DNA of 64,000 nucleotides from Chitinispirillales bacterium (GTDB lineage Bacteria; Fibrobacterota; Chitinivibrionia; Chitinivibrionales; Chitinispirillaceae): NCBI GenBank assembly GCA_031254105.1, contig JAIRVB010000027.1, positions 62,001 to 126,000 of the forward strand, read 5' to 3'. Shown piece by piece: positions 33,557 to 42,402 of this stretch (position 1 is its first letter; each line of letters starts with the position of its first letter). The notes under the pieces were generated by a model. It saw only the letters and a program-made list of their open reading frames with translations, ran no database searches and was not told where the DNA came from. The position numbers and the translations under genes were made by a program.

Positions 33557-34534
33557 ATGCGTAAGAAACAGCGTGTTTTACTAAGTTTTCTTTTTATCGG
33601 TATTTTATTGGTGACAGGCGGAAGTTTATTAATAATAAAAAATATCTCACGGATAACTACTTTTAATAAAAATGACTGGGCTATAGGGATATACACAGGT
33701 ACATCCCCTTTTACGCTCGCGCCTGCTGACGGGATAGTCAATCCTGTTTTAACCGCAAATAACGTCACCGACATAAAAGCGGAATTTGTGGCAGACCCCT
33801 TTATGATCAAAAAAGATTCTTGCTGGTATATGTTTTTTGAAGCGCTTAACGCTCTCACAAATAAAGGTGTTATTTCATTGGCTGAGAGCAGGGACGGTTT
33901 TTCATGGGATTATTGTTCTGTTGTGCTTCAGGAACCTTTTCATCTGTCCTATCCGCTGGTGTTTTTGAATAATGGTGAATACTATATGATCCCTGAAAGC
34001 GCGGAATCAAATCAGCTGCGTCTTTATAAATCTGTAAATTTTCCCTATGAATGGAAATTTGTAAATACACTTCTGGATGGTGATTTCGGGGATCATGTTG
34101 TTTTTGAGGAGAATGAAACATGGTGGATTATCGTAAACGGATCATCCCGAAAACATGATATAACACGCCTCTTTTTTGCTGATTCGTTGAATGGTCCATA
34201 TAGCGAACACCCAGCAAGCCCCATTGTGCGGGACGACGCTTCAAGAGCAAGGCCAGGGGGAAGGATACCTGTAATAAACGGAATGAGATACTGGCTTGCT
34301 CAGGATTGTAAAACCTCATACGGTAAAAGGTTGAATGCTTTTGAAATTGTAACCCTTAACAAAGAAGAGTATGTTGAAAGAGCGTATTCAGACAAGCCTG
34401 TATTAGTCCCGGGTAAATTTCGATGGGTCCGTCGCGGCATGCACCATATTGACGCGCATCAGCTTGAAGACGGCAGCTGGATAGCCAGTGTTGACGGGTA
34501 TCGGAGAAATCTTTATATATCAATTGAGTATTGA
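33557..34534 (+). CDS. Membrane-anchored five-bladed propeller protein, GH43/GINT1-like
   Basis: 325 aa. A single transmembrane helix at residues 8-28 anchors the protein facing the periplasm. The rest has five-bladed beta-propeller repeats: FVADPFMIKKDSCWYMFFE, AESRDGFSWDY, LSYPLVFLNNGEYYMIPES, FGDHVVFEENETWWIIV and ARPGGRIPVINGMRYWLAQD. These pattern with the GH43/62-like propeller of glucosamine inositolphosphorylceramide transferase 1 proteins, which bind or process sugars. It lies between the UbiD-like gene and ubiX with gaps of 19 and 9 nt, so it is in the same transcript. The activity is not known. Confidence 0.68.
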   Translation: MRKKQRVLLSFLFIGILLVTGGSLLIIKNISRITTFNKNDWAIGIYTGTSPFTLAPADGIVNPVLTANNVTDIKAEFVADPFMIKKDSCWYMFFEALNALTNKGVISLAESRDGFSWDYCSVVLQEPFHLSYPLVFLNNGEYYMIPESAESNQLRLYKSVNFPYEWKFVNTLLDGDFGDHVVFEENETWWIIVNGSSRKHDITRLFFADSLNGPYSEHPASPIVRDDASRARPGGRIPVINGMRYWLAQDCKTSYGKRLNAFEIVTLNKEEYVERAYSDKPVLVPGKFRWVRRGMHHIDAHQLEDGSWIASVDGYRRNLYISIEY

Positions 34535-34543
34535 GATAGAGTA

Positions 34544-35209
34544 ATGGACAAAAAGAGAATTATCGTTGGAGTTACCGGAGCTTCCGGGTCAATATACGCT
34601 GTGCGTCTGCTTGAATTGTTGCATTCACAAGTTGAAGTGCATTTGGTAATAAGCGTCGCCGCCGCTACAGTTCTTAGTTTAGAAACGCGATATACTGTTG
34701 ATGAGGTTAAACGGTTTGCTTATCGCACTTATGACAACAATAACTTTTGCGCTCCGATAGCAAGCGGTTCTTTCCCAGTGGACGCAATGGTAGTTACTCC
34801 ATGTTCCATAAAAACACTTTCCGCGATTGCTAATTGTCACTGCGACACGCTGATCTCCCGCGCCGCGGATGTAACGCTCAAAGAAAAACGGCGTTTGATC
34901 CTTGGCGTAAGGGAAACGCCTCTGCACCTTGGCCATTTAAAACTTATGACTGCCGCCGCTGAATCCGGGGCTGTTATCTGTCCGCCTGTACCCGCGTTTT
35001 ATGTAAAACCAGCCGATGTTACGGATATAGTCACTCAAACGGTTTGCAGGATACTTGATCTTCTTGAGATAAGTACAAGTTTTTCAATAAGATGGAACGG
35101 TGATTGCGAGTCACTGAAACAGCATAAACAATCAGATACCGGAACACTTGACACAGGGGTGATTAATGAATCAAATATTGCAAAGATTGCTGCGCAAAAT
35201 AGCTTATAA
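34544..35209 (+). CDS. ubiX: Flavin prenyltransferase
   Basis: 221 aa. The flavin-binding opening GVTGASGSIYAVRLLELL is followed by MVVTPCSIKTLSAIANCHCDTLISRAADV and RRLILGVRETPLHLGHL, the conserved dimethylallyl-phosphate and FMN binding segments. It makes prenylated FMN, the cofactor of UbiD-family enzymes, in the cytoplasm. It normally has about 190 residues; here a polar C-terminal extension of about 30 residues overlaps the next gene by 44 nt. Its presence with a UbiD-like gene in one operon suggests a dedicated cofactor supply. Confidence 0.93.
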   Translation: MDKKRIIVGVTGASGSIYAVRLLELLHSQVEVHLVISVAAATVLSLETRYTVDEVKRFAYRTYDNNNFCAPIASGSFPVDAMVVTPCSIKTLSAIANCHCDTLISRAADVTLKEKRRLILGVRETPLHLGHLKLMTAAAESGAVICPPVPAFYVKPADVTDIVTQTVCRILDLLEISTSFSIRWNGDCESLKQHKQSDTGTLDTGVINESNIAKIAAQNSL

Positions 35210-35681
35210 CGCTCCGGGCGGCAACTCGATACGCCCCGGACTTCATAGGCTCAGAGGCGTTAACATAGGAAAAAATGTCTGGATCAGCCAGTACGTTTAC
35301 ATTGATGAGATTCACCCGGAAGTAATAACTATCGAAGACAACTGCACCATCGGATTAAATACATTAATTATAAGTCATCTCTACTGGGGCCCTCGACGCT
35401 GCTCCACTTCCGCAGGCCCGGTTCATATTGAACAGGATGTTTTTATCGGGCCTAACTGCGTCATTCTGCCAAATGTACGGATCGGAAAAGGAACTGTAAT
35501 TCAGGCCAGTACCGTTATATCCAAAAATGTTCCTCCAAATACTCTCTGGGGCCCTCCCAAAGCAGGCCCTATAGCCAGAATTACCATACCATTGACATCT
35601 CATAATGAATATAAGAATTTTACCAAGGGGCTTAAACCGTTGGTGCCGCAAAACAGGGGAGAGAGAAATAACGCGCTCTAA
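35166..35681 (+). CDS. Left-handed beta-helix acetyltransferase
   Basis: 171 aa. Hexapeptide repeats run through VNIGKNVWISQYVYID, CTIGLNTLIIS, VFIGPNCVILPNVRIGKGTVI and STVISKNVPPNT, the pattern of WcaF/maltose-O-acetyltransferase-like enzymes. His residues in LIISHLYWG occupy the region where the catalytic His is expected. The ATG (35166) has GGGGTGAT upstream inside ubiX, and the 44-nt overlap implies coupling. It probably O-acetylates a sugar made by the nearby glycan genes. It is the last gene of this operon. Confidence 0.85.
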   Translation: MNQILQRLLRKIAYNAPGGNSIRPGLHRLRGVNIGKNVWISQYVYIDEIHPEVITIEDNCTIGLNTLIISHLYWGPRRCSTSAGPVHIEQDVFIGPNCVILPNVRIGKGTVIQASTVISKNVPPNTLWGPPKAGPIARITIPLTSHNEYKNFTKGLKPLVPQNRGERNNAL

Positions 35682-36177
35682 TTCGGTCTTGTCAAAGCTC
35701 TTCACGAAGGTGGCATTGTATTACCATAAAAGGATTGATAAAAAATTTTTTACAGATTCATTTAATGAAATTTTCTAATCCTGACAACTTTCGCGGTCTT
35801 ATTAACTCTCATTTCTCCAATGTAATCTACATGTCTCTTACAAATTGGCAGGATATATAATAATTCAACTTCAAAATAGATATCCAAATGCAGAAATAAA
35901 AGATCAGATTACAATAATTTCTGTATTTGAACATCTATTTCTGCATTAATAAAACTCTTTTTAAAGTTGAATGACTATAGGTACATCTGGTGTTGATTTT
36001 GCCAGTCTTGATCCCGCTGCTGCAACTGTATACTGGTTGTTGACTCAATAACAATTGTTAGTTTTAAAATCTTTAACACTGTTTTCTTTAGCGGGACTTT
36101 TCAAGTTGAATTACCGCAGCCGTTCATGTCTAATGAACAATCCGGGATAAAGTTTCTTTTCAACCGGATAATATAGT
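35682..36177. other. Intergenic region between convergent genes, holding an MQK-type element
   Basis: 496 nt. It contains the element at 35854-35978. A further TTTTCAAGTTGAATTA near 36098-36113 matches one end of that element and may be a fragment of another copy. No coding frame is supported. Confidence 0.6.
35854..35978. repeat. MQK-type MITE-like element, copy A
   Basis: About 125 bp. Ends carry near-perfect 14-bp inverted repeats, ATTCAACTTCAAAA (35863-35876) and TTTTAAAGTTGAAT (35959-35972), and the interior has AATGCAGAAATA and CTATTTCTGCATT arms. The whole is the reverse complement of copy B at 59623-59746, with scattered substitutions. Confidence 0.8.
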
Positions 36178-36957
36178 TCAGTCTTTGTCAATTCCATAAA
36201 GCCGTGAGGTAATTGTTCCAACAGTTACCGATGCGCTGAATTCCTGCACTCTGACTCTTGACGAAGAGTTGATTTTTGGCGACGCCGTGAACTCTAAAGA
36301 GATGTATGGCTGCTGTTTATCGTACAAAGCGCTTAAGTCGGGGAAGTAATCAAACGCGATCCATCCCCTGAGATTGTTGATATTTCCATATTTACCGGTA
36401 TTTTCCTCGTAGTCGCGGTTTTTACCCTCTATTAAATATATGTGCGGGCCGACTGAAATGAAGCAGGTTTTACCAATCCGTACCTGGACTCCTGCCGCGC
36501 CGGCAATGTCCGCACCGCCGTAATACGCTTTATTGTCGTTTTGGGAACGGAAGAAATTTCCGTTTGCAAGCCCTATGAGCGCTACATGGTTAAAGAAAAA
36601 CGGGGTAGTGAGTTTTAAGTGACCGCCCCCTGACCATCCGAAGTTCCCATCGAATACCGGTATGGTGTCGCCGGAGCCGACAGGGTACCGGTCAACACTG
36701 ATCTGAACTGTTCCAAAATCAATGCCGAAGTTAAGGTAACTTATAGGCGCGTAGCTGACGCGGACTCCTATATTGTTCATCATCATGGGGATTTCAAGGT
36801 TAGTGATTGTGCTTCCGCCAAGATTATATGATGCGCCGACTGAGACGCGGGCGCCTCCGACCTGTGCGGCTGGGTTAGCGAGGTTTGCTGCAAATGATGG
36901 ATATGTTATTATACACAGAAGCAGCATTGGTAAAATTGATATTGTTGACTTTTTCAT
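36178..36957 (-). CDS. Outer-membrane beta-barrel-like exported protein
   Basis: 259 aa. Signal peptide at residues 1-23 ending SFAA. The mature protein is made of amphipathic strands separated by short turns (ARVSVGASYNLGG, VGPHIYLIEGKN, YISLEFTASPKI), typical of small outer-membrane barrels or porin-like proteins. No family was recognised. A GAGG ribosome site lies before the ATG. A gap of about 155 nt separates it from the large lipoprotein upstream on the same strand. Confidence 0.6.
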   Translation of the reverse strand: MKKSTISILPMLLLCIITYPSFAANLANPAAQVGGARVSVGASYNLGGSTITNLEIPMMMNNIGVRVSYAPISYLNFGIDFGTVQISVDRYPVGSGDTIPVFDGNFGWSGGGHLKLTTPFFFNHVALIGLANGNFFRSQNDNKAYYGGADIAGAAGVQVRIGKTCFISVGPHIYLIEGKNRDYEENTGKYGNINNLRGWIAFDYFPDLSALYDKQQPYISLEFTASPKINSSSRVRVQEFSASVTVGTITSRLYGIDKD

Positions 36958-37114
36958 TAATAACCTCTACCTCGTAATTTGATACATGTATGGGCGTATC
37001 ATAACATTTACTCTTAAAACTAACAATCTTACGCGGAAAAGTAATTTCCGCTTTATCTTACTGCTTAACTCTAAATTCTATTACCAAGAATTTTGGCGCT
37101 TATATGCATTTTCC

Positions 37115-39235
37115 TCAGTCAAAACATTTGGGATACAACCAAATCGGCTCCCAATATTCAACCGCATTGTCTGTAATTCTAAGAAGGAATTCCATAGGGC
37201 TTGATCTTATACCCTGAGCTTCAGCCAAAATACTTACCTTATAATTCCATCCTGCCGATTGGCCGTATATGAGTTCATTATTTGCGATACCCTTCCCTTC
37301 CGCGGTCTGAGCTATGCGCGATATGATCAGAGCGGTTTTTTGAGATTCAGGGATATCGTAACCGTAAGAGTTTATACGCCACTCCCATTCATCCGCGTTT
37401 TTGTAATGCTTTTCAGTGCATACACGGCTGATTATTTGGGCGCTGAACGTTACATCTATTCCATCCGCGACAGGGTTTCCGTTTATGTCGGATACTATTG
37501 CGGCGACTGCCAAACCGTACGCTGCCGGGTAAGTGGTGACTTCCATCATGTTTCTTTCTATACTGACAGCGTGCGGCGCCCCGGCAATGGTAAATTTTAC
37601 CGTATCGGATCTCAGGCCGGCAAAATCGGACGCAATGATCATAACATCCTTAAAGGCGCTTGGTATTGTTCCGGCAATAAGATATGTGCTTGCTGTGCCG
37701 TCAGCGGCTGTGGCGGCTGTGGCCGGTGCGAGATATTCACCGCCTCCGGGGCCTTTAAGCATGTTAAAAGAGATAATCGCGCCTTTGACCCGGTTGTTAA
37801 ATTCGTCAAATGCTGTTACTGTGATTTTGCCGGTGCCGTTGTTTACGCTGATAACGCTGGGAGTGCCGGAGATAGTTAATTTACTTACTTCGCTGGCTTG
37901 AAAATATACAATATCGGAAACGATAGCGAATTCATTGCTGCCTGGGGTGGGATCATACGCTTTAACAAATACCGTAGCGACGCTTGTGAAAGAGGGATTG
38001 TTTATTGTAAAAGACGCCCTTCCGCTGCTGTTCGTAGTTAAAGTTCTCGCGAAAATAATATCATTCTCCATTGTACCCATAGTCACACTTACCTCAACCG
38101 TTGCATTGCTGATGGGGGCATTGCTGCCATCCCTGTAAGTGACTCTGAAAGTTGTTGTGGAGTCAGGGTGAGCGGCGAAACTCTGGTTCACAGGGTTCGG
38201 CTCAACAGTCAGATGTTGATTTGAGAAAGTAATAATCGCGGCGGCGGACGCTCCGGCTGCTGTTATGGATATTGTATCTGTATTTGCGGTAACGCCATTA
38301 GGGTTTGGTCTTTTTATAATTTTTAAACGGGCTTCGCCGCGGGCGTTAGTTACTGAGTCGCCGCTGACTATAACTGTGCTGTCAAGCTGTTTCGAGAAAG
38401 TAACGCGCTCTCCGGTTATGGGACTGCCCGCTGCGTCAAGCACTGTTGCGAGTACTACGCAGGTATCCGTTCTGTTAGGCCTTATGCTTGCAGGAGCCGC
38501 AGTGGCGGTAATTGTGACGCCTGAGAACTCTACATTCATTTTCGTATTGCGGGCCGCATCACTCTTTAATGTGGCGGTGATCGTTGCAACGGTGTTGCGC
38601 CTGTCGCTTGTGAGTTGAGCGGCGGCTTTACCGTCAGCATCGGTGACGCTTGATGCCGTGATCAGCCCCGCGCTTGTAGCGAACCGGATCGTATCACCTA
38701 CAATTGGATTATTGAAGTCATTTTTTACCTGTACTGTTATTATTGATTTGCTCGAACCGTCAGCCATAAGTACAGAGGGAGAAGCGTTTATGGAGATATT
38801 TCTTGGCGGATTATCGGTTATTTCAATAAGTACGCTCTGCTGCGCATTGCCGTATTTAAATGTCAGTTCTGCGACGCCCTCAGTTTCATTTGAAAAACTT
38901 ACAGAAGCCCAGCCGTTTACGTCTGTGGTTATGCTTCTTGCGGAGAGCCATCCTGTAGACGCTGTGACATCTATGCGCGCTCTGCTTAATGGCGGGGCAT
39001 CCTGAGTAGTATCGGAGAAGAGCTGCGCACGTATCCTGATGGTGTCGCCGACTGCTACATAGTTGCTGTCAGGCGCAACATTAAGGACTTGTATTGCAGA
39101 GGAACCATTGCCTGGGCCAACGCCGGTGCCGGGATCAACCGGATCACCATTATCATCTTTAATAGTACAAGAAGCGAAAAAGCAAACAAAAGCGGTTAAC
39201 CCTGCCAACAAAAAATGGCGTGCTTCGTTTTTCAC
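37115..39235 (-). CDS. Large lipoprotein with tandem Ig-like (Big_1/invasin-type) domains
   Basis: 706 aa from the chosen start. The signal peptide ends in the lipobox FFASC, so the mature protein is lipid-anchored. A Gly/Pro/Asp-rich linker is followed by at least four or five Ig-like repeats with the invasin/intimin signature: TTDVNGWASVSFSN, VTDADGKAAAQLTSD, VTNARGEARLKI, TTNSSGRASFTIN and ATAADGTASTYLIA. Such repeats extend adhesins or binding modules from the surface. GTG 39235 is preferred because AGGAGG lies 7 nt upstream; an ATG two codons earlier is only 1 nt from that site. The last 100 residues differ from the repeats and have unknown function. A 17-nt-type motif lies upstream at 39328-39343. 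Confidence 0.82.
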   Translation of the reverse strand: MKNEARHFLLAGLTAFVCFFASCTIKDDNGDPVDPGTGVGPGNGSSAIQVLNVAPDSNYVAVGDTIRIRAQLFSDTTQDAPPLSRARIDVTASTGWLSARSITTDVNGWASVSFSNETEGVAELTFKYGNAQQSVLIEITDNPPRNISINASPSVLMADGSSKSIITVQVKNDFNNPIVGDTIRFATSAGLITASSVTDADGKAAAQLTSDRRNTVATITATLKSDAARNTKMNVEFSGVTITATAAPASIRPNRTDTCVVLATVLDAAGSPITGERVTFSKQLDSTVIVSGDSVTNARGEARLKIIKRPNPNGVTANTDTISITAAGASAAAIITFSNQHLTVEPNPVNQSFAAHPDSTTTFRVTYRDGSNAPISNATVEVSVTMGTMENDIIFARTLTTNSSGRASFTINNPSFTSVATVFVKAYDPTPGSNEFAIVSDIVYFQASEVSKLTISGTPSVISVNNGTGKITVTAFDEFNNRVKGAIISFNMLKGPGGGEYLAPATAATAADGTASTYLIAGTIPSAFKDVMIIASDFAGLRSDTVKFTIAGAPHAVSIERNMMEVTTYPAAYGLAVAAIVSDINGNPVADGIDVTFSAQIISRVCTEKHYKNADEWEWRINSYGYDIPESQKTALIISRIAQTAEGKGIANNELIYGQSAGWNYKVSILAEAQGIRSSPMEFLLRITDNAVEYWEPIWLYPKCFD

Positions 39236-39327
39236 GGCCATTCCTCCTTAAAATAATCAGACGACAAAATTTCAGTTATAAATCAATATATAATATTATA
39301 GTTTCAATCCTCAAAAAAATCAATGTT

Positions 39328-39343
39328 TTTTGGTAGTGATTTT
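39328..39343 (-). promoter_or_regulatory. Recurrent AATCACTACCAAAA motif
   Basis: On the minus strand it reads AAAATCACTACCAAAA, related to the 17-nt motif at 25439 and 59775. It lies about 90 nt before the lipoprotein start, in the same orientation as that gene. Confidence 0.35.
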
Positions 39344-39420
39344 ATTGCAATCATAATTTAAGGCACAAATTATTTTCCTTGAATTACATCTATGTGTAAG
39401 CGGCGCGTAAAGGGAGTGAC

Positions 39421-39819
39421 ATGACTCTTGACGAAAAAGTGCAATATTGGATAGACTTATCAAATAATGATTTATCCGTTGCCGAAATCCTCATTAAGAA
39501 CGGCCAAAATCTTTATGCCGGATTTATGTGTCATCAGGCGATAGAAAAAATATTCAAGGGGTATTACGCGAAAGTAATTAAAGATACTCCTCCGTACATA
39601 CACAACTTAACAACTCTTTCTGAGAAATCTAACCTTTCCGATCTGCTTACGGATGAGCAAAAGGTCTTTTTGGCAGTATTGAATCCACTCAACATGGAAG
39701 TGCGTTATCCGAATTATAAAAAGGGAATCGCGCAAACTTTGACTAACGAAAAAACTCAGGAAATTCTGGCGCAAACAAAGGAATTGCTGCAATGGACAAT
39801 AAAGAAGATATTATCCTAA
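39421..39819 (+). CDS. HEPN domain protein (HepT-like)
   Basis: 132 aa, all-helical. WIDLSNNDLSVAEILIKN, then MCHQAIEKIFKGYYAKV and YIHNLTTLSEKSNL match the HEPN domain of RNase toxins and nucleotidyltransferase partners. The catalytic Rx4-6H motif of active HEPN RNases is not evident at the C-terminus, although ITH-like residues could be missed. It overlaps the following nucleotidyltransferase by 28 nt, a typical HEPN-MNT pairing in which the nucleotidyltransferase may AMPylate or neutralise the HEPN toxin. There is a good ribosome site (AAAGGGAG) before the ATG. Confidence 0.85.
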   Translation: MTLDEKVQYWIDLSNNDLSVAEILIKNGQNLYAGFMCHQAIEKIFKGYYAKVIKDTPPYIHNLTTLSEKSNLSDLLTDEQKVFLAVLNPLNMEVRYPNYKKGIAQTLTNEKTQEILAQTKELLQWTIKKILS

Positions 39820-40106
39820 AAGCAAAAACGTATTTGGAATTGGTGAAGGCAAGCGATTTCCCGATGCAAATAGAAAAAGCGTATCTCTTTGGCTCATTTG
39901 CGAAGGGCAATCCTCACGAATATAGCGATATAGACATTGCTTTTATCGTAAAACAGTGGGAAGGCGATTACTTTGACGTCGTTCCGCCAATGTGGCTTCT
40001 ATGCAGTAAAGTAGATTCAAGAATAGAACCGCATATTGTAGTGCCTGAGGACGATTACGCCGATTTTTTACCGGAAATAGAGCGAACCGGAATCGTACTA
40101 TCATAA
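39792..40106 (+). CDS. Minimal nucleotidyltransferase (MNT, MntA-like)
   Basis: 104 aa. The catalytic signature GSFAKGNPHEYSDIDIAF (residues about 32-49) supplies GSxxxG and the first two metal-binding Asp residues of the polymerase-beta superfamily. Length and partner identify the MNT-HEPN antitoxin role. It overlaps the HEPN gene by 28 nt. Product localisation is cytoplasmic. Intact. Confidence 0.88.
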   Translation: MDNKEDIILKAKTYLELVKASDFPMQIEKAYLFGSFAKGNPHEYSDIDIAFIVKQWEGDYFDVVPPMWLLCSKVDSRIEPHIVVPEDDYADFLPEIERTGIVLS

Positions 40107-40127
40107 TTTTTAAAAAGATAAATCATA

Positions 40128-40259
40128 CTAAAAATGAGGCAGCGGAAGAATCAAAAACAGGAAGTAATCAGGGCGCATATTTTCTGCTATATGTTCCGCT
40201 GTTCTTAAATTGTTTGCCGGAAGGTCAATCCATTGACGCAGTTCTTCTTTTCTATCCAT
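40128..40259 (-). pseudogene. Truncated HEPN domain gene
   Basis: A 43-codon frame beginning MDRKEELRQWIDLPANNL and containing RTAEHIAENMRP, the typical first two helices of HEPN partners. It then stops after PLPHF, well before the HEPN core is complete (about 130 aa). The ATG overlaps the stop of the minus-strand nucleotidyltransferase (ATGGATAG). The rest of the HEPN gene is missing, probably by deletion, leaving an orphan nucleotidyltransferase. Confidence 0.7.
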
Positions 40260-40620
40260 AAATTTTAACGCCTTTTTCCGCGACAATTTTTTCTAACGTT
40301 CTGCCGGTAGTACGGTACAAAAAACGTTTTTTCTTCAAAGCCAAGATATCTACCGGTATACTTCTGGCATTCTCAGGTCTGTTCATTATATACTCAAACC
40401 GTCCGCATTCAACTTCCGTCATCGCATCGGTTTCTCTCATCGGAGCGTCATCTTTCATTACAATATAAATATCAATATCGGAATCTTCATGCGGCGTTCC
40501 ATAAGCGTAGGAGCCAAAAACATAAATCTCTTCGGTTGGTACGCTTTTAAGAATTATTTCTTTGAGTGTTTCTAACTCATTTTTAATTTCGTCAATATGC
40601 GGCATTGTTGTTTCTACCAT
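40252..40620 (-). CDS. Minimal nucleotidyltransferase, orphaned from its HEPN partner
   Basis: 122 aa. IYVFGSYAYGTPHEDSDIDIYIVMKDD contains the GSx10DxD core in the expected position, followed by NARSIPVDILALKKKRF with the third acidic residue. Same family as the MNT at 39792-40106 but only moderately similar, so not a recent duplicate. Its partner gene (40128-40259) is truncated. Whether it still acts is uncertain; the active site looks intact. Confidence 0.85.
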   Translation of the reverse strand: MVETTMPHIDEIKNELETLKEIILKSVPTEEIYVFGSYAYGTPHEDSDIDIYIVMKDDAPMRETDAMTEVECGRFEYIMNRPENARSIPVDILALKKKRFLYRTTGRTLEKIVAEKGVKIYG

Positions 40621-40985
40621 TTTTTATTTGCGCGCTCTCATATATAACTCGATCCTACACTAAAAAGATACGTAGTTTTTTTGAAGATGTCAAGAAATTA
40701 ATTGGTAACTGATATTTTCGGCAATATGAGCAAGTTGCTTTCGGTCAGATAAGTAAGCGGCGGTGCGGGTGAACGCAGCGCGAAACCGGCAGAGAATTAC
40801 CATTGATATGCAGGAATTTATTATATTTTTATTTAATTGTAAAATTTTCAGGTAATATAGCAATATGATTATGTATTGACATGTTTATAGATTCATTAAT
40901 TGTTGTGAATATAATCTTCCCGTAGATATTCAACCCAAAAAACATCTCAATATCATAGTAAGTTGCTATAATATGGCACATTCTG
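40621..40985. other. Intergenic region, no gene seen
   Basis: 365 nt between divergent genes. A TTGACA (40876-40881) and a TATAAT (40910-40915) are both present upstream of the radical SAM gene, but 28 nt apart, too far for a normal promoter. Nothing else stands out. Confidence 0.4.
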
Positions 40986-42317
40986 ATGAATAAAAAAAAC
41001 AGATCCGATCACGCAAAAACAGGCCTGAAAATCAGGTCTCTTCCACAGGACAGCTTTCTTTTTCTTTCAGGTCTGCGCTCTTTTGACCGTATTGTCTCCG
41101 TCAACGATCATGTTTTAAATGATGAACTGGATTTTTATTACCATTGCGCTCAGCAGAATCTTTTAATTGAGATAGAACGGGCGGGGAGGCGCGGCGTAGT
41201 TGAACTTCAGAGAGAGCCAGGGAGCTCTCTTAAAATTGACTTTTACGAAAAACCGATTAACCGCTGCGCAAACCGCTGCGTCTTTTGTTTTATCGACCAG
41301 ATGCCTCCCGGGCTGCGGCGCTCTCTTTATATAAAAGATGAGGATCTCAAACACTCCTTCTTAAATGGCAATTATGTTACTCTCACAAGCGCTTCACGAG
41401 ATGATTTACGCAGAATTGTGTCGATAGGGCTTTCACCGCTTTTTATCTCGGTTCACGCTACAGACGCTAAGGTGCGCGCTGTGATGCTTGGAAACAAACG
41501 CGCTCCCGACATACGGGAGCAGATGGCGTTTTTGAGCGGTAACGGTATCTCTTTTCATACGCAGGTAGTTCTTTGCCCGGGATTAAATGACGGCGATGTG
41601 CTTGACCGCACCATAACCGATCTTTTCAGTTATGGCGGTCATTTACTCTCCGCCGCTGTTGTGCCCCTTGGCGTTACCCGCTTCAGAAAACGGCCGCTTG
41701 ACGAAGTGGATAAAAAACGCGCTCTTGATGTTTGCCTTAAACTTGGAAAAATTTCTGAAAACGCGGCGGCAAAGGATGGTTTTCGCAAGCTTTTCGTTGC
41801 TGATGAGTTCTTTATAAAAGCAGGCTTACCGATCCCGCCCGCTTCTTACTACGAAGATTATCCTCAAATAGAAAACGGAGTAGGGCTTGTGCGTCAGCTT
41901 TTGTTAGAAAGCGCGGGCGTCAAACGTAAACTTCGCGGCTGTGAGATAAGGGATAATCGTAAAAAAAAGAATACTCTTGTTATAACCGGTTATTCCGCGC
42001 TTCCATATGTAAAAAAAGTTTTAACTGATATTAGTCCATATACAATTAAAAAATTTGAGGTGCTGGCTGTTGAAAACAGGTATTTTGGAAACTCCGTTAC
42101 TGTAGCGGGACTGCTCTGCGCCCGTGATGTCATAAGACAGATAAAAAACGCTCTGAGCGCGGATGTGGAATTTAGCGAAGTTATATTGCCAAAAGTAATG
42201 TTCAACCATACCGGACATACGCTTGACGGATATTCTGCGGGCCGTATCAGTAAAGCGGCGGGAATTCCGGTCAGAGTTTGCGAAACTATAATGCAATGTA
42301 CAAATCACGATGTATAA
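40986..42317 (+). CDS. Radical SAM/DUF512 protein with PDZ-like N-terminus
   Basis: 443 aa. Residues 20-75 form a PDZ-like segment (SFDRIVSVNDHVLNDELDF). CANRCVFCFIDQMPPGLRR holds the radical SAM cluster cysteines (Cys94, Cys98, Cys101). FISVHATD and QVVLCPGLNDG follow in the barrel. The C-terminal DUF512 region ends ILPKVMFNHTGHTLDG. This architecture is conserved in many bacteria and is annotated as a DUF512/CobW-independent iron-sulfur protein; its reaction is not established to my knowledge. It is followed after 85 nt by an rRNA pseudouridine synthase. Intact and of normal length. Confidence 0.9.
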   Translation: MNKKNRSDHAKTGLKIRSLPQDSFLFLSGLRSFDRIVSVNDHVLNDELDFYYHCAQQNLLIEIERAGRRGVVELQREPGSSLKIDFYEKPINRCANRCVFCFIDQMPPGLRRSLYIKDEDLKHSFLNGNYVTLTSASRDDLRRIVSIGLSPLFISVHATDAKVRAVMLGNKRAPDIREQMAFLSGNGISFHTQVVLCPGLNDGDVLDRTITDLFSYGGHLLSAAVVPLGVTRFRKRPLDEVDKKRALDVCLKLGKISENAAAKDGFRKLFVADEFFIKAGLPIPPASYYEDYPQIENGVGLVRQLLLESAGVKRKLRGCEIRDNRKKKNTLVITGYSALPYVKKVLTDISPYTIKKFEVLAVENRYFGNSVTVAGLLCARDVIRQIKNALSADVEFSEVILPKVMFNHTGHTLDGYSAGRISKAAGIPVRVCETIMQCTNHDV

Positions 42318-42402
42318 TGTACAGATAAGGAACAGGACATTTGATCCCGGGCGTTTTTAAGTTTAATTTGTGAATTGTAGTTTGTAATTTGAAAGGATAT
42401 GC

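Noticed and set aside
37259-38618. Several long plus-strand frames opposite the lipoprotein
   Set aside because: Antisense to a gene with a lipobox and regular Ig-like repeats; their hydrophobic composition is a by-product of Thr/Ala-rich codons.
40876-40915. TTGACA and TATAAT upstream of the radical SAM gene as a sigma-70 promoter
   Set aside because: The hexamers are 28 nt apart, far more than the usual 16-18.
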